Positions 32,940 to 42,053 are shown, numbered from the stretch's first letter. The stretch: DNA of 64,000 nt from Saprospiraceae bacterium (GCA_016714895.1 JADKBV010000001.1:124001-188000); one strand, 5' to 3'. Notes: generated by a model from the sequence alone, not told the origin. Made by a program: numbers and translations.

Positions 32940-35900
32940 ATTCAGTAATGGAAAGTTTTTTGATGATTCCTTCTCCCCGTTCGGTCAAAACTTTGACAAA
33001 ATAATTCCCTGGAGTAAGGTTAAGAATCTCAAAAGGAATGATTTCTTTGTTTTGTGCCATGCGGTGATTAGTTTTCAACAATGTGACTCCAAGAATATTA
33101 ATAATCTCAATATTAATATTTTGGCCTTCCAGATTTTGGATGATCATATTAAATTTTCCATTGTTGGGATTCGGTGCAATCGTAATAACTTTATCAAGCT
33201 CCGGATTATATACGGAAGTTAGGGTGATTGTCACATCCTTGGTAATGGTATCAGTACCACAAGGGTTTTCAACGATCAGGATGATGGTATAAGTTCCGGA
33301 TTTGGTATATACATTTCTTGGAGAAGTCTGAGCACTTCTGTTGCCATCACCGAAATCCCAGAAATAAGAGGAAACAAGGGTTCCTGTATATTGGGTGGTT
33401 ACTTCTCCGTCAAGTACTGTAAACTCGAAGTTGGCTTCCGGATTTCCATAAACAGTTATATAATTTGATTTTGACTCTACACCGGAACCAAATCCATTGG
33501 AAGCGGTCATTACAACATTGTAAATACCTTCATTTTCGTAAGTAACGGAAACATCTTTGGTGCTTGCTACGGAAGGATTACCTCCGTTAAAAACCCAAGC
33601 CCAGGTTTCAGGGTCATTTTCAGATATATCAGTAAAATCTACTTTTAAAGGTGCACAGCCCGAGACCGGATTTGCTGTAAAATCTACCATCGGAGCCCTG
33701 TTATCAATAATAATAAGCGTTTCTTCCGTGTTGCTGCCACATTCGTTGGTGACGGTCAGGCTAACGCTATATGTTCCGGGCATACCATATACATGATTTG
33801 GATTGACTTCAGTACTTTGATTACCGTCTCCGAAATCCCATAGATACGTGTTGTTGCTTCCGAAAGTTTGATTTTGAAATGTGTAAGACAACGCATTTCC
33901 TATATATGTGAATTCGGGTTCAGCAACTGTTAAAATCGTTATAGTTTGAGATGTTGTGTTACTGCCGTATTGATTGGATACTGTTAAAGAGATGGTGAAT
34001 TGTCCCGCTTCATTAAAGATAACTGTTGGGTTTTCTTCTGTGGATGAAGCCGGATCTCCGTTTTCAAAAGTCCAGAGAAAATCCGTACCATTTGAAGAAG
34101 CGTTGTTAAAAACCAATGTTGCAGGAGCGCAATTATTGTCAGCTACACCAATAAAGTTTGCTATTGGAAATACGTTGATGACTATAAATTCCTCTAAAGT
34201 GCTTTCTCCGCAATCATTTATATTGATCTGTCGGATACTATATGAACCATTAGCACTAAAGGTATATGATACTTGTTGTCCTTGAAGTTGCTGTAAACCG
34301 TTATCCTGAATCAGCCATTCCGTTTGGTTGGTATTTGATGCTGTGTTGGTAAGGGTTACAGTCGCACCATCAACTGTTGTCGTAAATCCTGTGGCAGGTA
34401 CGGTTCTGGTTTGTACAACATCATTCTGGCTGAATGTATTCTGACCAGCCGGATTGGATGCTGTGAGGGAAACATTAAAAGACCCGACACTATTGTAGAC
34501 AACAACCGGATTTGGATCCGAAGAAGTAGATGGTGTTCCACCCGGAAATGACCATACTAACTGGGTTGTGTTTGGCGTTGAGGTATTTGTAAACTGAACC
34601 GTTAATGGAATACAACCTTCCGTCGGACTTAACGTAAATGAAGCAACAGGTGCTAATAAAATATTCACTACCTGCGATATTATGGTCTTTCCGCAATCAT
34701 TGGTTGCTGTCATTACAATGGTGTAGTTGCCTTCGGTACTGTAAGTGTGAACAGGATTTTCTTCCTGACTGCTGTTACCGTCATCAAAATCCCATGACAC
34801 CGTATTTGCATTTTGAAGATTACTTGTCAGACTAATTGTCAGACCTGTTGTTTGAACCGTAAAGGAAGCCGTTGGGACCGATTCAATAAGTATAAAATCT
34901 TCCTGAAGTAACATGTCACTTCCGTCAGCGTTAGTGACAACTAATTCCACATCGTAACTGCCCGGGTTGTTATAGACAACACTTGGGTTTTGTTCTGTGG
35001 ACGTAGCCGGATTTCCTCCTTCAAAGGTCCATAAATAAGCCGTTGGATTGTTTTGAGAAGTAGATAAAAATTGCACCGTGTAAGGAGAACAACCTGTAGA
35101 TGGATTATTTGTCGTAAAGGAAGCTATCGGAGCCAAAGTGATGATAATTTCCTGACTGGACGTATTATTGGCACAATCATTACTACTCTGGAGTGTAACC
35201 GTGTAAGTGCCCGGACTTGTATAAGTATGGACAGGGTTAGGAACAATACTGGTGTTTCCATCACCAAAATTCCACAGATAGTCTGTTGCATTGGTAGATG
35301 TATTTGTAAAAGTAAGCGTCAGTCCATCCTGAGTATAGGTAAATGATGATTCAGGATTGGGTATAACTTCAATGTAATTTTGTCTTACGAGTGTATTGGT
35401 TCCCTGTGCATTTATTGCCGTTAGTGTAACTGAATACATACCCGGAGCATTAAAAATGACACTAGGGTTTTGACTGAATGAAGTTTCAGGTACTCCACCT
35501 TCAAAATTCCAAATCCATTGAATCGTGTTTGAAGAGGATTCATCGATAAAATTCACAGAAAGCGGAACACATCCGGATACAGGGTTGGCTGAAAATCCGG
35601 CAACAGGAGGTGTTGCTATTTCTATGATTTCGGTAAAAACATCGGGTCCGCAACTATTAAAGGCTGTCAGAACCACCGTATAAAAACCATCATCACCATA
35701 AGTATGAACAGGATTGGTTGCAGTACTGAGATTGCCGTCACCAAAATCCCAACTATAACTCGTGGCATTCGTAGATGTATTTGTAAATGTTACCGTTGCC
35801 CCGGAAACTGTATACGTGAAACTTGCATTTGGTGTTTCACCGATGGTAAATGCATTTGTAATTGTATGTGAATCATTTCCGGCAGCGTTGGTGACTGTTA

Positions 35901-37284
35901 ATGTTGCACCGTACGTTCCGGCATTGTTATATGAAACAAGTGGGTTTTGTTGGTTGGAAGTTGCAGGAGTTCCACCGGGAAACGACCAGGCCCAGGCAGT
36001 TGCTCCTGTACTCTGATCCGTGTATTGTACCTGACCAACCACGCAGTTATCTACTACCGTGAAATCAAAATCTGCTACAGGAGGAGGTAAATTGGTACAG
36101 TTACTAAGGCACCATCTGCTGAGATAATGACCTTCTATGTCAATTATGGATTGTGCCGACCAGGTATTTGATGTATTCACAGAAGGTGCCATAATAAATC
36201 CGGACCCCGCAGCATCGTGACCTGTCGGAGAATTTACCGCTCTGAAATTATGTCCCAATTCGTGAGAAGTCATCACCCTGAGCTGATTTGCATTTGAAGT
36301 AAAGTCCCGAAGAATATTATATCGGTTACTGGTGCAAATGACGTTTACCCACGCCAATCCAACGATGTTGTCAATATAAACCCGGTTTGACCACATAGAA
36401 CCTACATCATGGGTAACTCCGAAAGAGCCGGCATTTGCCCAACTGGTAAAACTATTTAACACCGTACTGGAGTTGGTAGAATTTGACCAGGGATCACATG
36501 TCGAACAAGAAGAAATCCAAAAAGTTACTATCTCAAATTGAATTTCATCATCAAATTCATTGTCCCAATTTGTCTGAACATTGTTTACCACTCCCGTAAT
36601 ATGGTTTTCAACGGCAACATCATTCCCGAATTTTACCACCATGCTCCAATCTGCAGCTATGGCATATTCTACTATAAAACATCCTCCGGGCATTCTGGTG
36701 CCAATGTTTTCTTCTTTTGAAGAAAATTTTTCCATTTCTTCTTTATAATAATCGTTGCCACATTTATAATCGACGTCCATGATGATGTCATTTATGCTAT
36801 AATAAATGAACTTATCAGGATCCTGACCTTTGACGTGATAGGATAAAGGCTCTATAAAATAAGCGGTAGTTCCTATTCTTACTTCACCAAAAATAAAATT
36901 TTTATTAAAACTTATGGCAACCTCTGAGTCAGGTACATTTTTTAATTTTCCTTTCATCGGTTTTACCCTTCCTTCCTGCACAGGATTTCCGGATACCTGG
37001 TTTCCGAAAACTTTGGTGTACTTAGATGAAAAAATCGGGTTTAATTCAAGTTCCAGATTCCATTTCATGCCGTCTCCCAAATCAAGAACCACATCATTAG
37101 ATCTTGAAGAAGTATTGATTTGCCGGTATACATCTTCTGAGTTTACGGTTGCAATTTCATAATGTTTAAATTTTTTATTCAATACCTCAAAGCCGGTTTG
37201 AGTCTGGGACTGAACAATATTTAAACTTAAAAACAAACATAAAAAAGTAAGGAGTTTTGTCAATTGATTTGTTGACTGATACAT
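32938..37284 (-). CDS. Giant secreted metzincin-like protein with 12 PKD domains and T9SS tail
   Basis: This protein of about 1,448 residues has a signal peptide (MYQSTNQL...SLNIVQSQ) and a reprolysin-like region with HELGH at residues 341-345. The third ligand looks displaced: NFRAVNSPT separates HELGH from GHD (355-357). A Met-turn follows at IMAP (364-367). Twelve PKD domains follow. They alternate between a type with FxGGxP and a type with DFGDGN, giving six A-B pairs of about 155 residues. A T9SS sorting domain ends the chain (IAPNPNNGKFNM to KKLSITE). A GTG at 37362 would add 26 residues, but the promoter box at 37323-37330 lies inside that extension. It is likely a cell-surface or secreted protease/adhesin. 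Confidence 0.9.
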   Translation of the reverse strand: MYQSTNQLTKLLTFLCLFLSLNIVQSQTQTGFEVLNKKFKHYEIATVNSEDVYRQINTSSRSNDVVLDLGDGMKWNLELELNPIFSSKYTKVFGNQVSGNPVQEGRVKPMKGKLKNVPDSEVAISFNKNFIFGEVRIGTTAYFIEPLSYHVKGQDPDKFIYYSINDIIMDVDYKCGNDYYKEEMEKFSSKEENIGTRMPGGCFIVEYAIAADWSMVVKFGNDVAVENHITGVVNNVQTNWDNEFDDEIQFEIVTFWISSCSTCDPWSNSTNSSTVLNSFTSWANAGSFGVTHDVGSMWSNRVYIDNIVGLAWVNVICTSNRYNILRDFTSNANQLRVMTSHELGHNFRAVNSPTGHDAAGSGFIMAPSVNTSNTWSAQSIIDIEGHYLSRWCLSNCTNLPPPVADFDFTVVDNCVVGQVQYTDQSTGATAWAWSFPGGTPATSNQQNPLVSYNNAGTYGATLTVTNAAGNDSHTITNAFTIGETPNASFTYTVSGATVTFTNTSTNATSYSWDFGDGNLSTATNPVHTYGDDGFYTVVLTAFNSCGPDVFTEIIEIATPPVAGFSANPVSGCVPLSVNFIDESSSNTIQWIWNFEGGVPETSFSQNPSVIFNAPGMYSVTLTAINAQGTNTLVRQNYIEVIPNPESSFTYTQDGLTLTFTNTSTNATDYLWNFGDGNTSIVPNPVHTYTSPGTYTVTLQSSNDCANNTSSQEIIITLAPIASFTTNNPSTGCSPYTVQFLSTSQNNPTAYLWTFEGGNPATSTEQNPSVVYNNPGSYDVELVVTNADGSDMLLQEDFILIESVPTASFTVQTTGLTISLTSNLQNANTVSWDFDDGNSSQEENPVHTYSTEGNYTIVMTATNDCGKTIISQVVNILLAPVASFTLSPTEGCIPLTVQFTNTSTPNTTQLVWSFPGGTPSTSSDPNPVVVYNSVGSFNVSLTASNPAGQNTFSQNDVVQTRTVPATGFTTTVDGATVTLTNTASNTNQTEWLIQDNGLQQLQGQQVSYTFSANGSYSIRQININDCGESTLEEFIVINVFPIANFIGVADNNCAPATLVFNNASSNGTDFLWTFENGDPASSTEENPTVIFNEAGQFTISLTVSNQYGSNTTSQTITILTVAEPEFTYIGNALSYTFQNQTFGSNNTYLWDFGDGNQSTEVNPNHVYGMPGTYSVSLTVTNECGSNTEETLIIIDNRAPMVDFTANPVSGCAPLKVDFTDISENDPETWAWVFNGGNPSVASTKDVSVTYENEGIYNVVMTASNGFGSGVESKSNYITVYGNPEANFEFTVLDGEVTTQYTGTLVSSYFWDFGDGNRSAQTSPRNVYTKSGTYTIILIVENPCGTDTITKDVTITLTSVYNPELDKVITIAPNPNNGKFNMIIQNLEGQNINIEIINILGVTLLKTNHRMAQNKEIIPFEILNLTPGNYFVKVLTERGEGIIKKLSITE
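33220..36085 (-). repeat. Twelve tandem PKD-domain coding units
   Basis: Within the giant gene, about 2.9 kb encodes twelve PKD units of roughly 230 bp. Odd units carry W-x-F-x-GG-x-P; most even units carry WDFGDGN, with the eighth strongly degenerate (EWLIQDNGLQQ). The period of the higher-order pattern is two units, implying duplication of a PKD pair. Confidence 0.85.
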
Positions 37285-37322
37285 ATTATTAAAATATTTA
37301 CTTTGAAACTGAAAATAATCCG

Positions 37323-37330
37323 CAAATGTA
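37323..37330 (-). promoter_or_regulatory. Candidate -7 box of the PKD protein gene
   Basis: TACATTTG on the minus strand matches TAnnTTTG. No TTG is present 19 bp upstream, so only half the promoter is supported. It predicts a leader of about 30 nt before the ATG at 37284. Confidence 0.45.
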
Positions 37331-37362
37331 GACAATGTTATGATATTTTTGTTCTCGTACAC

Positions 37363-37684
37363 CTTGATTTTTGTAAATAATCAGAGAATATATCTATTTC
37401 GATGGACACAAAAAAAAGGGTTTACCCTTAGCGGGATGATGGAATAGATGAAAAGACAACCGTGAGGTGGTATAAAGTTTAAGCACAGATGGTATGTTGT
37501 CAAACCACCGGATATCTTTAGGGTATAAAAAAACGTTATGATAACATACTATATATATGTTCTTTCGTTTTCGAAGGAAAAACTTCTTCCTTTGACATCA
37601 TTGAATCCATAAACTCATTATGTATTATATTTTGTTTGAAACCGGTGCATAAATATTTATGTTATCCTAATAGAAAGTGAAAAA
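37363..37684. other. Intergenic stretch between the PKD gene and the MerR gene
   Basis: This 322-bp gap holds the upstream end of the PKD gene's control region and a small AAGGGT/ACCCTT inverted repeat near 37416-37429. I see no gene, no convincing terminator with a U-tract and no repeat elsewhere in it. Confidence 0.35.
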
Positions 37685-38020
37685 CTATAATTTATCTTTT
37701 ATAGAAATCAACCTTTTTTTGAGTTCCAATAATTTTGAATACAGATCATTTTGTTCACCTTCAACCAGATTTTTTGCCAACTCTTTTTTTGCGCCATCCA
37801 GGGTAAAACCTTTTTCTTTCACAAGATGGTAAATGTTTTGTAGTTTTCCAATGTCCGATTTTGTATATCTTCGGTCACCCTTACTGTTTTTATGCGGTTT
37901 CAGAACATCAAATTCATTTTCCCAATATCGGATCATGGATGCCGGAATTTGTAAAATATCTGAAACTTCACCTATTGTAAAGTACAATTTGTCAGCATAC
38001 CGTGTATCTTTAAGATCCAT
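37685..38020 (-). CDS. MerR-family transcriptional regulator (short form)
   Basis: This 111-residue protein contains the MerR winged HTH at the N-terminus (YFTIGEVSDILQIPASMIRYWENEF) with wing residues RRYTKSDI, followed by a helix for dimerisation. No C-terminal metal-binding cysteines or effector domain are present, so it belongs to the short Bacteroidota MerR type, often linked to general physiology. It starts 4 bp after the threonine aldolase stop and is transcribed with it. Confidence 0.88.
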   Translation of the reverse strand: MDLKDTRYADKLYFTIGEVSDILQIPASMIRYWENEFDVLKPHKNSKGDRRYTKSDIGKLQNIYHLVKEKGFTLDGAKKELAKNLVEGEQNDLYSKLLELKKRLISIKDKL

Positions 38021-38024
38021 GTGG

Positions 38025-39041
38025 TTATAATTTTTTAATTACATCTGTCAAATATTCAAATTGTTTTTCTGACACATCCCTGTGTAAAACAAATCTAATC
38101 GTTTGATGACCAAAAGAAGTCGCCAGGATTCCTTTTTCTGAAAGGTTTTTTAAAAATGTTTCCATAGGAAGGTTGTCTTCCAACGTAAAAATAATAATAT
38201 TTGTAAAAACCGGCTTGAGCGTTTTGACAAACGATTTGGTTTGCAGTATTTGTCCGAGATATTTAGCTCTGTCGTTATCAGTTTTTAAGTCATTTATATG
38301 GTGATCAAGGGCGTAAATCCCGGCTGCTGCCAAAATGCCGGCCTGACGCATGCCTCCGCCAAAAACTTTCCTGAATCTTCTTGCCTCCTTGATAAATGTT
38401 TTATCTCCGGTGAGTACAGAACCAACAGGAGCTCCCAAACCCTTTGAAAGACAAATAGAAATGCTGTCAAAAAGTTTTCCGAATGAATTTGTGGATTCAT
38501 GAGTTTCTACTAATACATTAAACAATCGGGCACCATCCAGATGTAGTTTCAGATGATGTTTTTCTGCTACTTCTTTTATAGGTTCAATTTCGGATGTCGT
38601 GTAATAACTTCCTCCGCCCTTATTGCAACTGTTTTCCAGAACAACAAGACGAGATAAAGGCTGCCAATCATGTCCGGGTTTAATGGCTGATTCCACCTGG
38701 GGAGCATTTATTTTTCCGTTTTCACCCTGTAGCAGGTGAACACTGATTCCGCTGTGAAAAGCAAAACCTGCAGATTCAGCCTGATAGACGTGAGAGTCAA
38801 CATCACATATCATTTCGTCCAGACTTTTAGTATGAAGTTTTATGGCAATTTGATTGGTCATGGTTCCTGAAGGACAAAATATGGCAGCTTCTTTTCCAAA
38901 CATCTTTTGTACTTTTTCCTCCAGAGCATTCACAGTAGGGTCTTCTCCGAAGACATCATCGCCCAGCGGGGCTGTTATCATTGCTTCCAGCATATTTTTG
39001 CTGGGTTTTGTGACCGTATCGCTGATAATATTTACAATCAT
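38025..39041 (-). CDS. Low-specificity L-threonine aldolase
   Basis: This 338-residue PLP enzyme of the beta-eliminating lyase fold cleaves L-threonine or allo-threonine to glycine and acetaldehyde. Typical segments are GDDVFGEDPTVNALE, FCPSGTMTNQIA, the DGARLFNV motif (PLP-binding aspartate) and the Schiff-base lysine in ICLSKGLGAPVGS. The length agrees with the bacterial family (about 335-345). It is the first gene of a two-gene unit with the MerR regulator. The gene symbol varies between species (ltaE-like), so I leave it blank. Confidence 0.92.
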   Translation of the reverse strand: MIVNIISDTVTKPSKNMLEAMITAPLGDDVFGEDPTVNALEEKVQKMFGKEAAIFCPSGTMTNQIAIKLHTKSLDEMICDVDSHVYQAESAGFAFHSGISVHLLQGENGKINAPQVESAIKPGHDWQPLSRLVVLENSCNKGGGSYYTTSEIEPIKEVAEKHHLKLHLDGARLFNVLVETHESTNSFGKLFDSISICLSKGLGAPVGSVLTGDKTFIKEARRFRKVFGGGMRQAGILAAAGIYALDHHINDLKTDNDRAKYLGQILQTKSFVKTLKPVFTNIIIFTLEDNLPMETFLKNLSEKGILATSFGHQTIRFVLHRDVSEKQFEYLTDVIKKL

Positions 39042-39352
39042 TATTGTCTGATTTACAAAAATTCAAATTCGTTACAAAGATATTACATCTTGAGGTAAGC
39101 ATAGAGATAATAAGGTTATTATTCAGGAATATTGGTAAACTTATTTTGAAAAAAAATCTTTTATCATTCCAATAACTAAATAGGGGAGGATTGGTCACTT
39201 AAAAGTTTTCACTTTGCCGGATTCAATGACTTTCAATATATTCTCATGAGCTATAATTTTTTATTTTCTGCTTTTACAATAACCAATGTAGCATTACTCC
39301 ATTATGGAACCAGAATATATGAAATATAGCGGGTAAAAGTTGGAAAGAGGGA
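39042..39352. other. Intergenic stretch upstream of threonine aldolase
   Basis: This 311-bp AT-rich gap must contain the promoter of the aldolase-MerR operon on the minus strand. No exact TAnnTTTG box is convincing. Short open frames here are not protein-like. Confidence 0.35.
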
Positions 39353-39385
39353 AATAAAAAAGCCTATCTTTTGGATAGGCCTTTT
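39353..39385 (-). terminator. Intrinsic terminator downstream of the repeat array and yceI
   Basis: GCCTATC (39362-39368) and GATAGGC (39374-39380) form a 7-bp stem with a 5-nt TTTTG loop. On the minus strand it is followed by a T-rich tract (A-rich 39353-39361). It ends transcripts coming from yceI or the array; plus-strand use is possible (CTTTT). Confidence 0.82.
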
Positions 39386-39386
39386 A

Positions 39387-39778
39387 ACGACGTTATGTTT
39401 TTTTTGAAAGGGGCCAAGTCCAGCGACCTGACCCTCTAACTATGAAAAAAACTACTGTCTTTTGTGTTTTTATCTAAAGGTCATAGACGTTATGTTTTTT
39501 TTTGAAAGGGGCCAAGTCCAGCGACCTGACCCTCTAACTATGAAAAAAACTACTGTCTCTTTAGTATAAAAACTATCTTTTTGTGTACTTTTAACGACGT
39601 TATGTTTTTTTTGAAAGGGGCCAAGTCCGGCGACCTGACCCTCTAACTATGAAAAAAACTACTGTCTTTTTAGTGTAACCACTAATTATTCACTTTTACG
39701 ACGTTATGTTTTTTTTTTTTGAAAGGGGCCGAGTCCAGCGACCCGACCCTCTAACTATGAAAAAACTACTGTCTCTTT
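39387..39778 (-). repeat. Four tandem structured repeats (about 77-81 bp units), probable RNA element
   Basis: The units are 39387-39463, 39486-39562, 39594-39670 and 39698-39778, spaced 97-110 bp apart with unrelated AT-rich spacers. Each has GACGTTATG, a T-run of 8, 9, 8 or 12, a hairpin core, TCTAACTATG, an A-run of 6-7 and ACTACTGTC or a close variant. The core hairpin on the minus strand is a 10-bp helix closed by a GCTG tetraloop. Copy 4 changes both partners of one base pair (A-T to G-C), and copy 3 changes only the loop. The two non-Watson-Crick positions are G-U only on the minus strand. Frames are not conserved because the T-run length varies, so it is non-coding. I recognise no named family. 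Confidence 0.8.
39411..39434 (-). ncRNA. Representative hairpin of the repeat array (copy 1)
   Basis: On the minus strand GGGT-CAGGTC pairs with GACTTG-GCCC around GCTG, with two G-U wobbles. The same element recurs in the other three copies. RNA status is inferred from covariation and from the strand-specific wobbles, not proven. Confidence 0.45.
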
Positions 39779-39904
39779 GTGATTAGTACACTATATCTTA
39801 AATCCCTACTTTTAAGGAAAATTTTACTTATTTTTTTAACTAAAAATTCGTAGCACAAAGGTACAAATTTTCTTTATATGTTACAACATATTTTATCAAA
39901 AAAA

Positions 39905-40483
39905 TCAAAAAATTATGTTAATATTCAAATCAAACTCGTCATAAATGGTCTTGTCTCCTAAACCATCAAAAAAACTACCACTACCAAATTTTACATCAAA
40001 ATCTGATCTGTCAATTTTTAAAGAAGCAGTTCCTTTGTTTGACATTACATTCGCATCAAACTTTACTTCTTTAGTTGTGTTTTTGATGGTAAGGTCAGCA
40101 ACGATTTTATATTCTCCCGGTTTTCCTCTGGATACAACTTTTTTAAATTTTAAAGTAGATTTAGGATAAGTTGCCACACCAAAAAAATCATCGGATTTTA
40201 AGTGACCTTCAAGATTTTCTTTTCCCTGACCAGGCTTGAGGTCTGTAACGGTAATACTGTTCATGTCAACTGACAACATACCGCCAGTAAGTACATCATT
40301 GGTGAAGTCCAAACTACCTGAAACAAATTTTACGGTTCCTGCATGTTCTCCAAGAACTTTGTAACCTTTCCAATTGATTACCGATTGTGCAACATTGATG
40401 GTTTTTGCTGTTGGTTTTGGTGCTGTAAAGGCAGATAGTGAAATAACTCCTGCAAGGATAAATAAAAATGAAAATGATCTCAT
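39905..40483 (-). CDS. YceI-family lipid-binding-like protein
   Basis: This 192-residue exported protein has a signal peptide (FLFILAGVISLSAFTAP) and a YceI lipocalin-like barrel: INVAQSVINWKGYKVLGEHAGTV, a GGMLSVDMNSITVTDLKPG segment, LKSDDFFGVATYPKSTLKF and FDVKFGSGSFFDG. YceI barrels bind isoprenoid-type lipids in the periplasm and often respond to stress or acid. Its upstream region contains a perfect 18-bp palindrome 29 bp before the ATG, likely an operator. The region after its stop holds the four-copy structured repeat and then a terminator, so its transcript could include the array as a 3' UTR. Confidence 0.9.
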   Translation of the reverse strand: MRSFSFLFILAGVISLSAFTAPKPTAKTINVAQSVINWKGYKVLGEHAGTVKFVSGSLDFTNDVLTGGMLSVDMNSITVTDLKPGQGKENLEGHLKSDDFFGVATYPKSTLKFKKVVSRGKPGEYKIVADLTIKNTTKEVKFDANVMSNKGTASLKIDRSDFDVKFGSGSFFDGLGDKTIYDEFDLNINIIF

Positions 40484-40511
40484 AAGCTTAAAATATTTTA
40501 TTGTGAATTAA

Positions 40512-40529
40512 TATTTGTTGCAACAAATA
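40512..40529. promoter_or_regulatory. Perfect 18-bp palindrome upstream of yceI, candidate operator
   Basis: TATTTGTTG (40512-40520) is followed directly by its reverse complement CAACAAATA (40521-40529). The dyad lies 29-46 bp upstream of the yceI ATG, where a promoter would be. The form is like MarR-family sites (TTGTTGCAACAA core), but no MarR gene is in the window. Confidence 0.6.
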
Positions 40530-40816
40530 AATTTTCGTAATGTTTTATTTCATTTGATTTTTGACCATTTTTAAGAATAATTTAACTTTTTTCACAGGAA
40601 TTGAACTTCAGACAGGAAAAAGTAAACATAATTTTCATTTTGCAGGTTCTATAAAAGATATATTATATACATGTTGTAAACTGTGTTGCACCTATTTCGT
40701 AAAACCGTTATATAGTTAATGTATATCTGCCTTAAAGTTCATGGTGTTTGATTGGTTATGTATATTATATAAATCTAAACGCTCGTTTCATTTTTATTAC
40801 CAACAAAAAACAACAT
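40530..40816. other. Intergenic region between yceI and the aldo/keto reductase
   Basis: This AT-rich gap holds divergent promoters. A TTTG at 40747-40750 is followed 19 bp later by TAAATCTA, only a partial -7 match. No gene is seen. Confidence 0.3.
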
Positions 40817-41854
40817 ATGATTTATCAATTATTAGGCAATACTGACCTCAGAATCAGCAGAATTTGTCTGGGAACTATGACATTTGGTCAGCAAAATACG
40901 TATGAAGAAGCCAGAGACCAAATGAATCTTGCCGTTACAAAAGGAATAAATTTTTTTGATACGGCAGAAATGTATCCGGTTCCGGCAAATCCTTCAACAC
41001 AAGGGGAAACCGAAACCTACATTGGTCGGTGGTTGAAAGAATATAAAAAAAGATCAGACCTGATCATCGCTACCAAAGCAACAGGACCGGGTGTTCATGT
41101 AGCTCATATAAGCCCTCATCTGGGGTTTTCAAAACAAAGACTTTCAGAGGCGCTTCATCATAGTCTTTCAAGACTCGGTACGGATTATATTGATTTATAT
41201 CAGCTGCATTGGCCTGAACGTAAAACCAATTGTTTCGGAAAGATGGGTTTTACGCCGGAAAACGATGGGTGGGAAGATAATATAGCCGACGTGGTGGATA
41301 CCTTATACTCATTTAAGCAGCAAGGTAAAATCCGTTATTGGGGACTGTCAAATGAAACGCCATGGGGTGTTATGAGGTTTTTACAGGAAGCAAAAAGATA
41401 TCCCGATTTTATGCCGGTAAGTATCCAAAATCCTTACAATCTTGTCAACCGGACATTTGAAATCGGACTTGCCGAAATTGTTTTCCGGGAGAATATAGGT
41501 CTTTTGGCTTATTCCCCTCTTGCATTTGGTTTGTTGAGCGGCAAATACCATTATAAACAAGATGTGCCGCAAGACAGGTTGAACCAGTTTAAACAAATGG
41601 CACGGTATAATAGCCCTGTTACCTTTGAAGCCACTTCAAAATACCTTGAAATTGCCAAAAGCCTTTCCGTTTCTCCTGCTATATTGTCCATCTCGTATTT
41701 ACTAAGCAAACCATACGTTCATTCAGTTATCATTGGTGCTACCAATTTGTTGCAATTGGAAGAAAATATTAGCGCCTTCGAATGGAAACCAGATGACAAT
41801 ATGATTGGAATGATTGAAAATGTACATAAAATAATACCCAATCCGGCACCTTAA
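40817..41854 (+). CDS. Aldo/keto reductase (Tas/YajO-like)
   Basis: This NADPH-dependent TIM-barrel oxidoreductase of about 345 residues shows the catalytic tetrad: Asp and Tyr in NFFDTAEMYPVP, Lys in IIATKATGPG and His in LYQLHWPE. The C-terminal cofactor site reads VIIGATNLLQLEEN. The LQLHWPER segment with a lid insert (KTNCFGKMGFTPENDGW) is typical of the Tas-like subgroup. A start at 40748 would add 23 non-homologous residues; the ATG at 40817 begins with the family-typical MIYQLLGNTDLRIS. It is a single gene; the substrate is unknown. Confidence 0.9.
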   Translation: MIYQLLGNTDLRISRICLGTMTFGQQNTYEEARDQMNLAVTKGINFFDTAEMYPVPANPSTQGETETYIGRWLKEYKKRSDLIIATKATGPGVHVAHISPHLGFSKQRLSEALHHSLSRLGTDYIDLYQLHWPERKTNCFGKMGFTPENDGWEDNIADVVDTLYSFKQQGKIRYWGLSNETPWGVMRFLQEAKRYPDFMPVSIQNPYNLVNRTFEIGLAEIVFRENIGLLAYSPLAFGLLSGKYHYKQDVPQDRLNQFKQMARYNSPVTFEATSKYLEIAKSLSVSPAILSISYLLSKPYVHSVIIGATNLLQLEENISAFEWKPDDNMIGMIENVHKIIPNPAP

Positions 41855-42053
41855 TAACCTGAAAATCAAATGTATATGATATTGTAAAAAATATATTCAA
41901 AGAATGTTAATATTTATTTAACATTTCGAAAAATAAATTTTGCAATAATGAAGTTATACAATTGATAATGTTTTTCCGGTGATTATTACTCCGGACTTCA
42001 GGATAAATTTTTAAAAATAAAAGTAAAAACCGACGTTTTTCTGTTTATTTGCC

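Noticed and set aside
34638..36016. Several plus-strand open frames inside the PKD gene
   Set aside because: They are shadows of the repetitive coding sequence on the minus strand.
39395..39575. Small peptides starting MKKTTV or MFFLKG in the repeat units
   Set aside because: The T-run and A-run lengths differ between copies and shift the frames; sequence conservation follows the hairpin, not codons.
39387..39778. CRISPR array
   Set aside because: Units are 77-81 bp, spacers are short and AT-rich with uneven length, and no cas genes are present.
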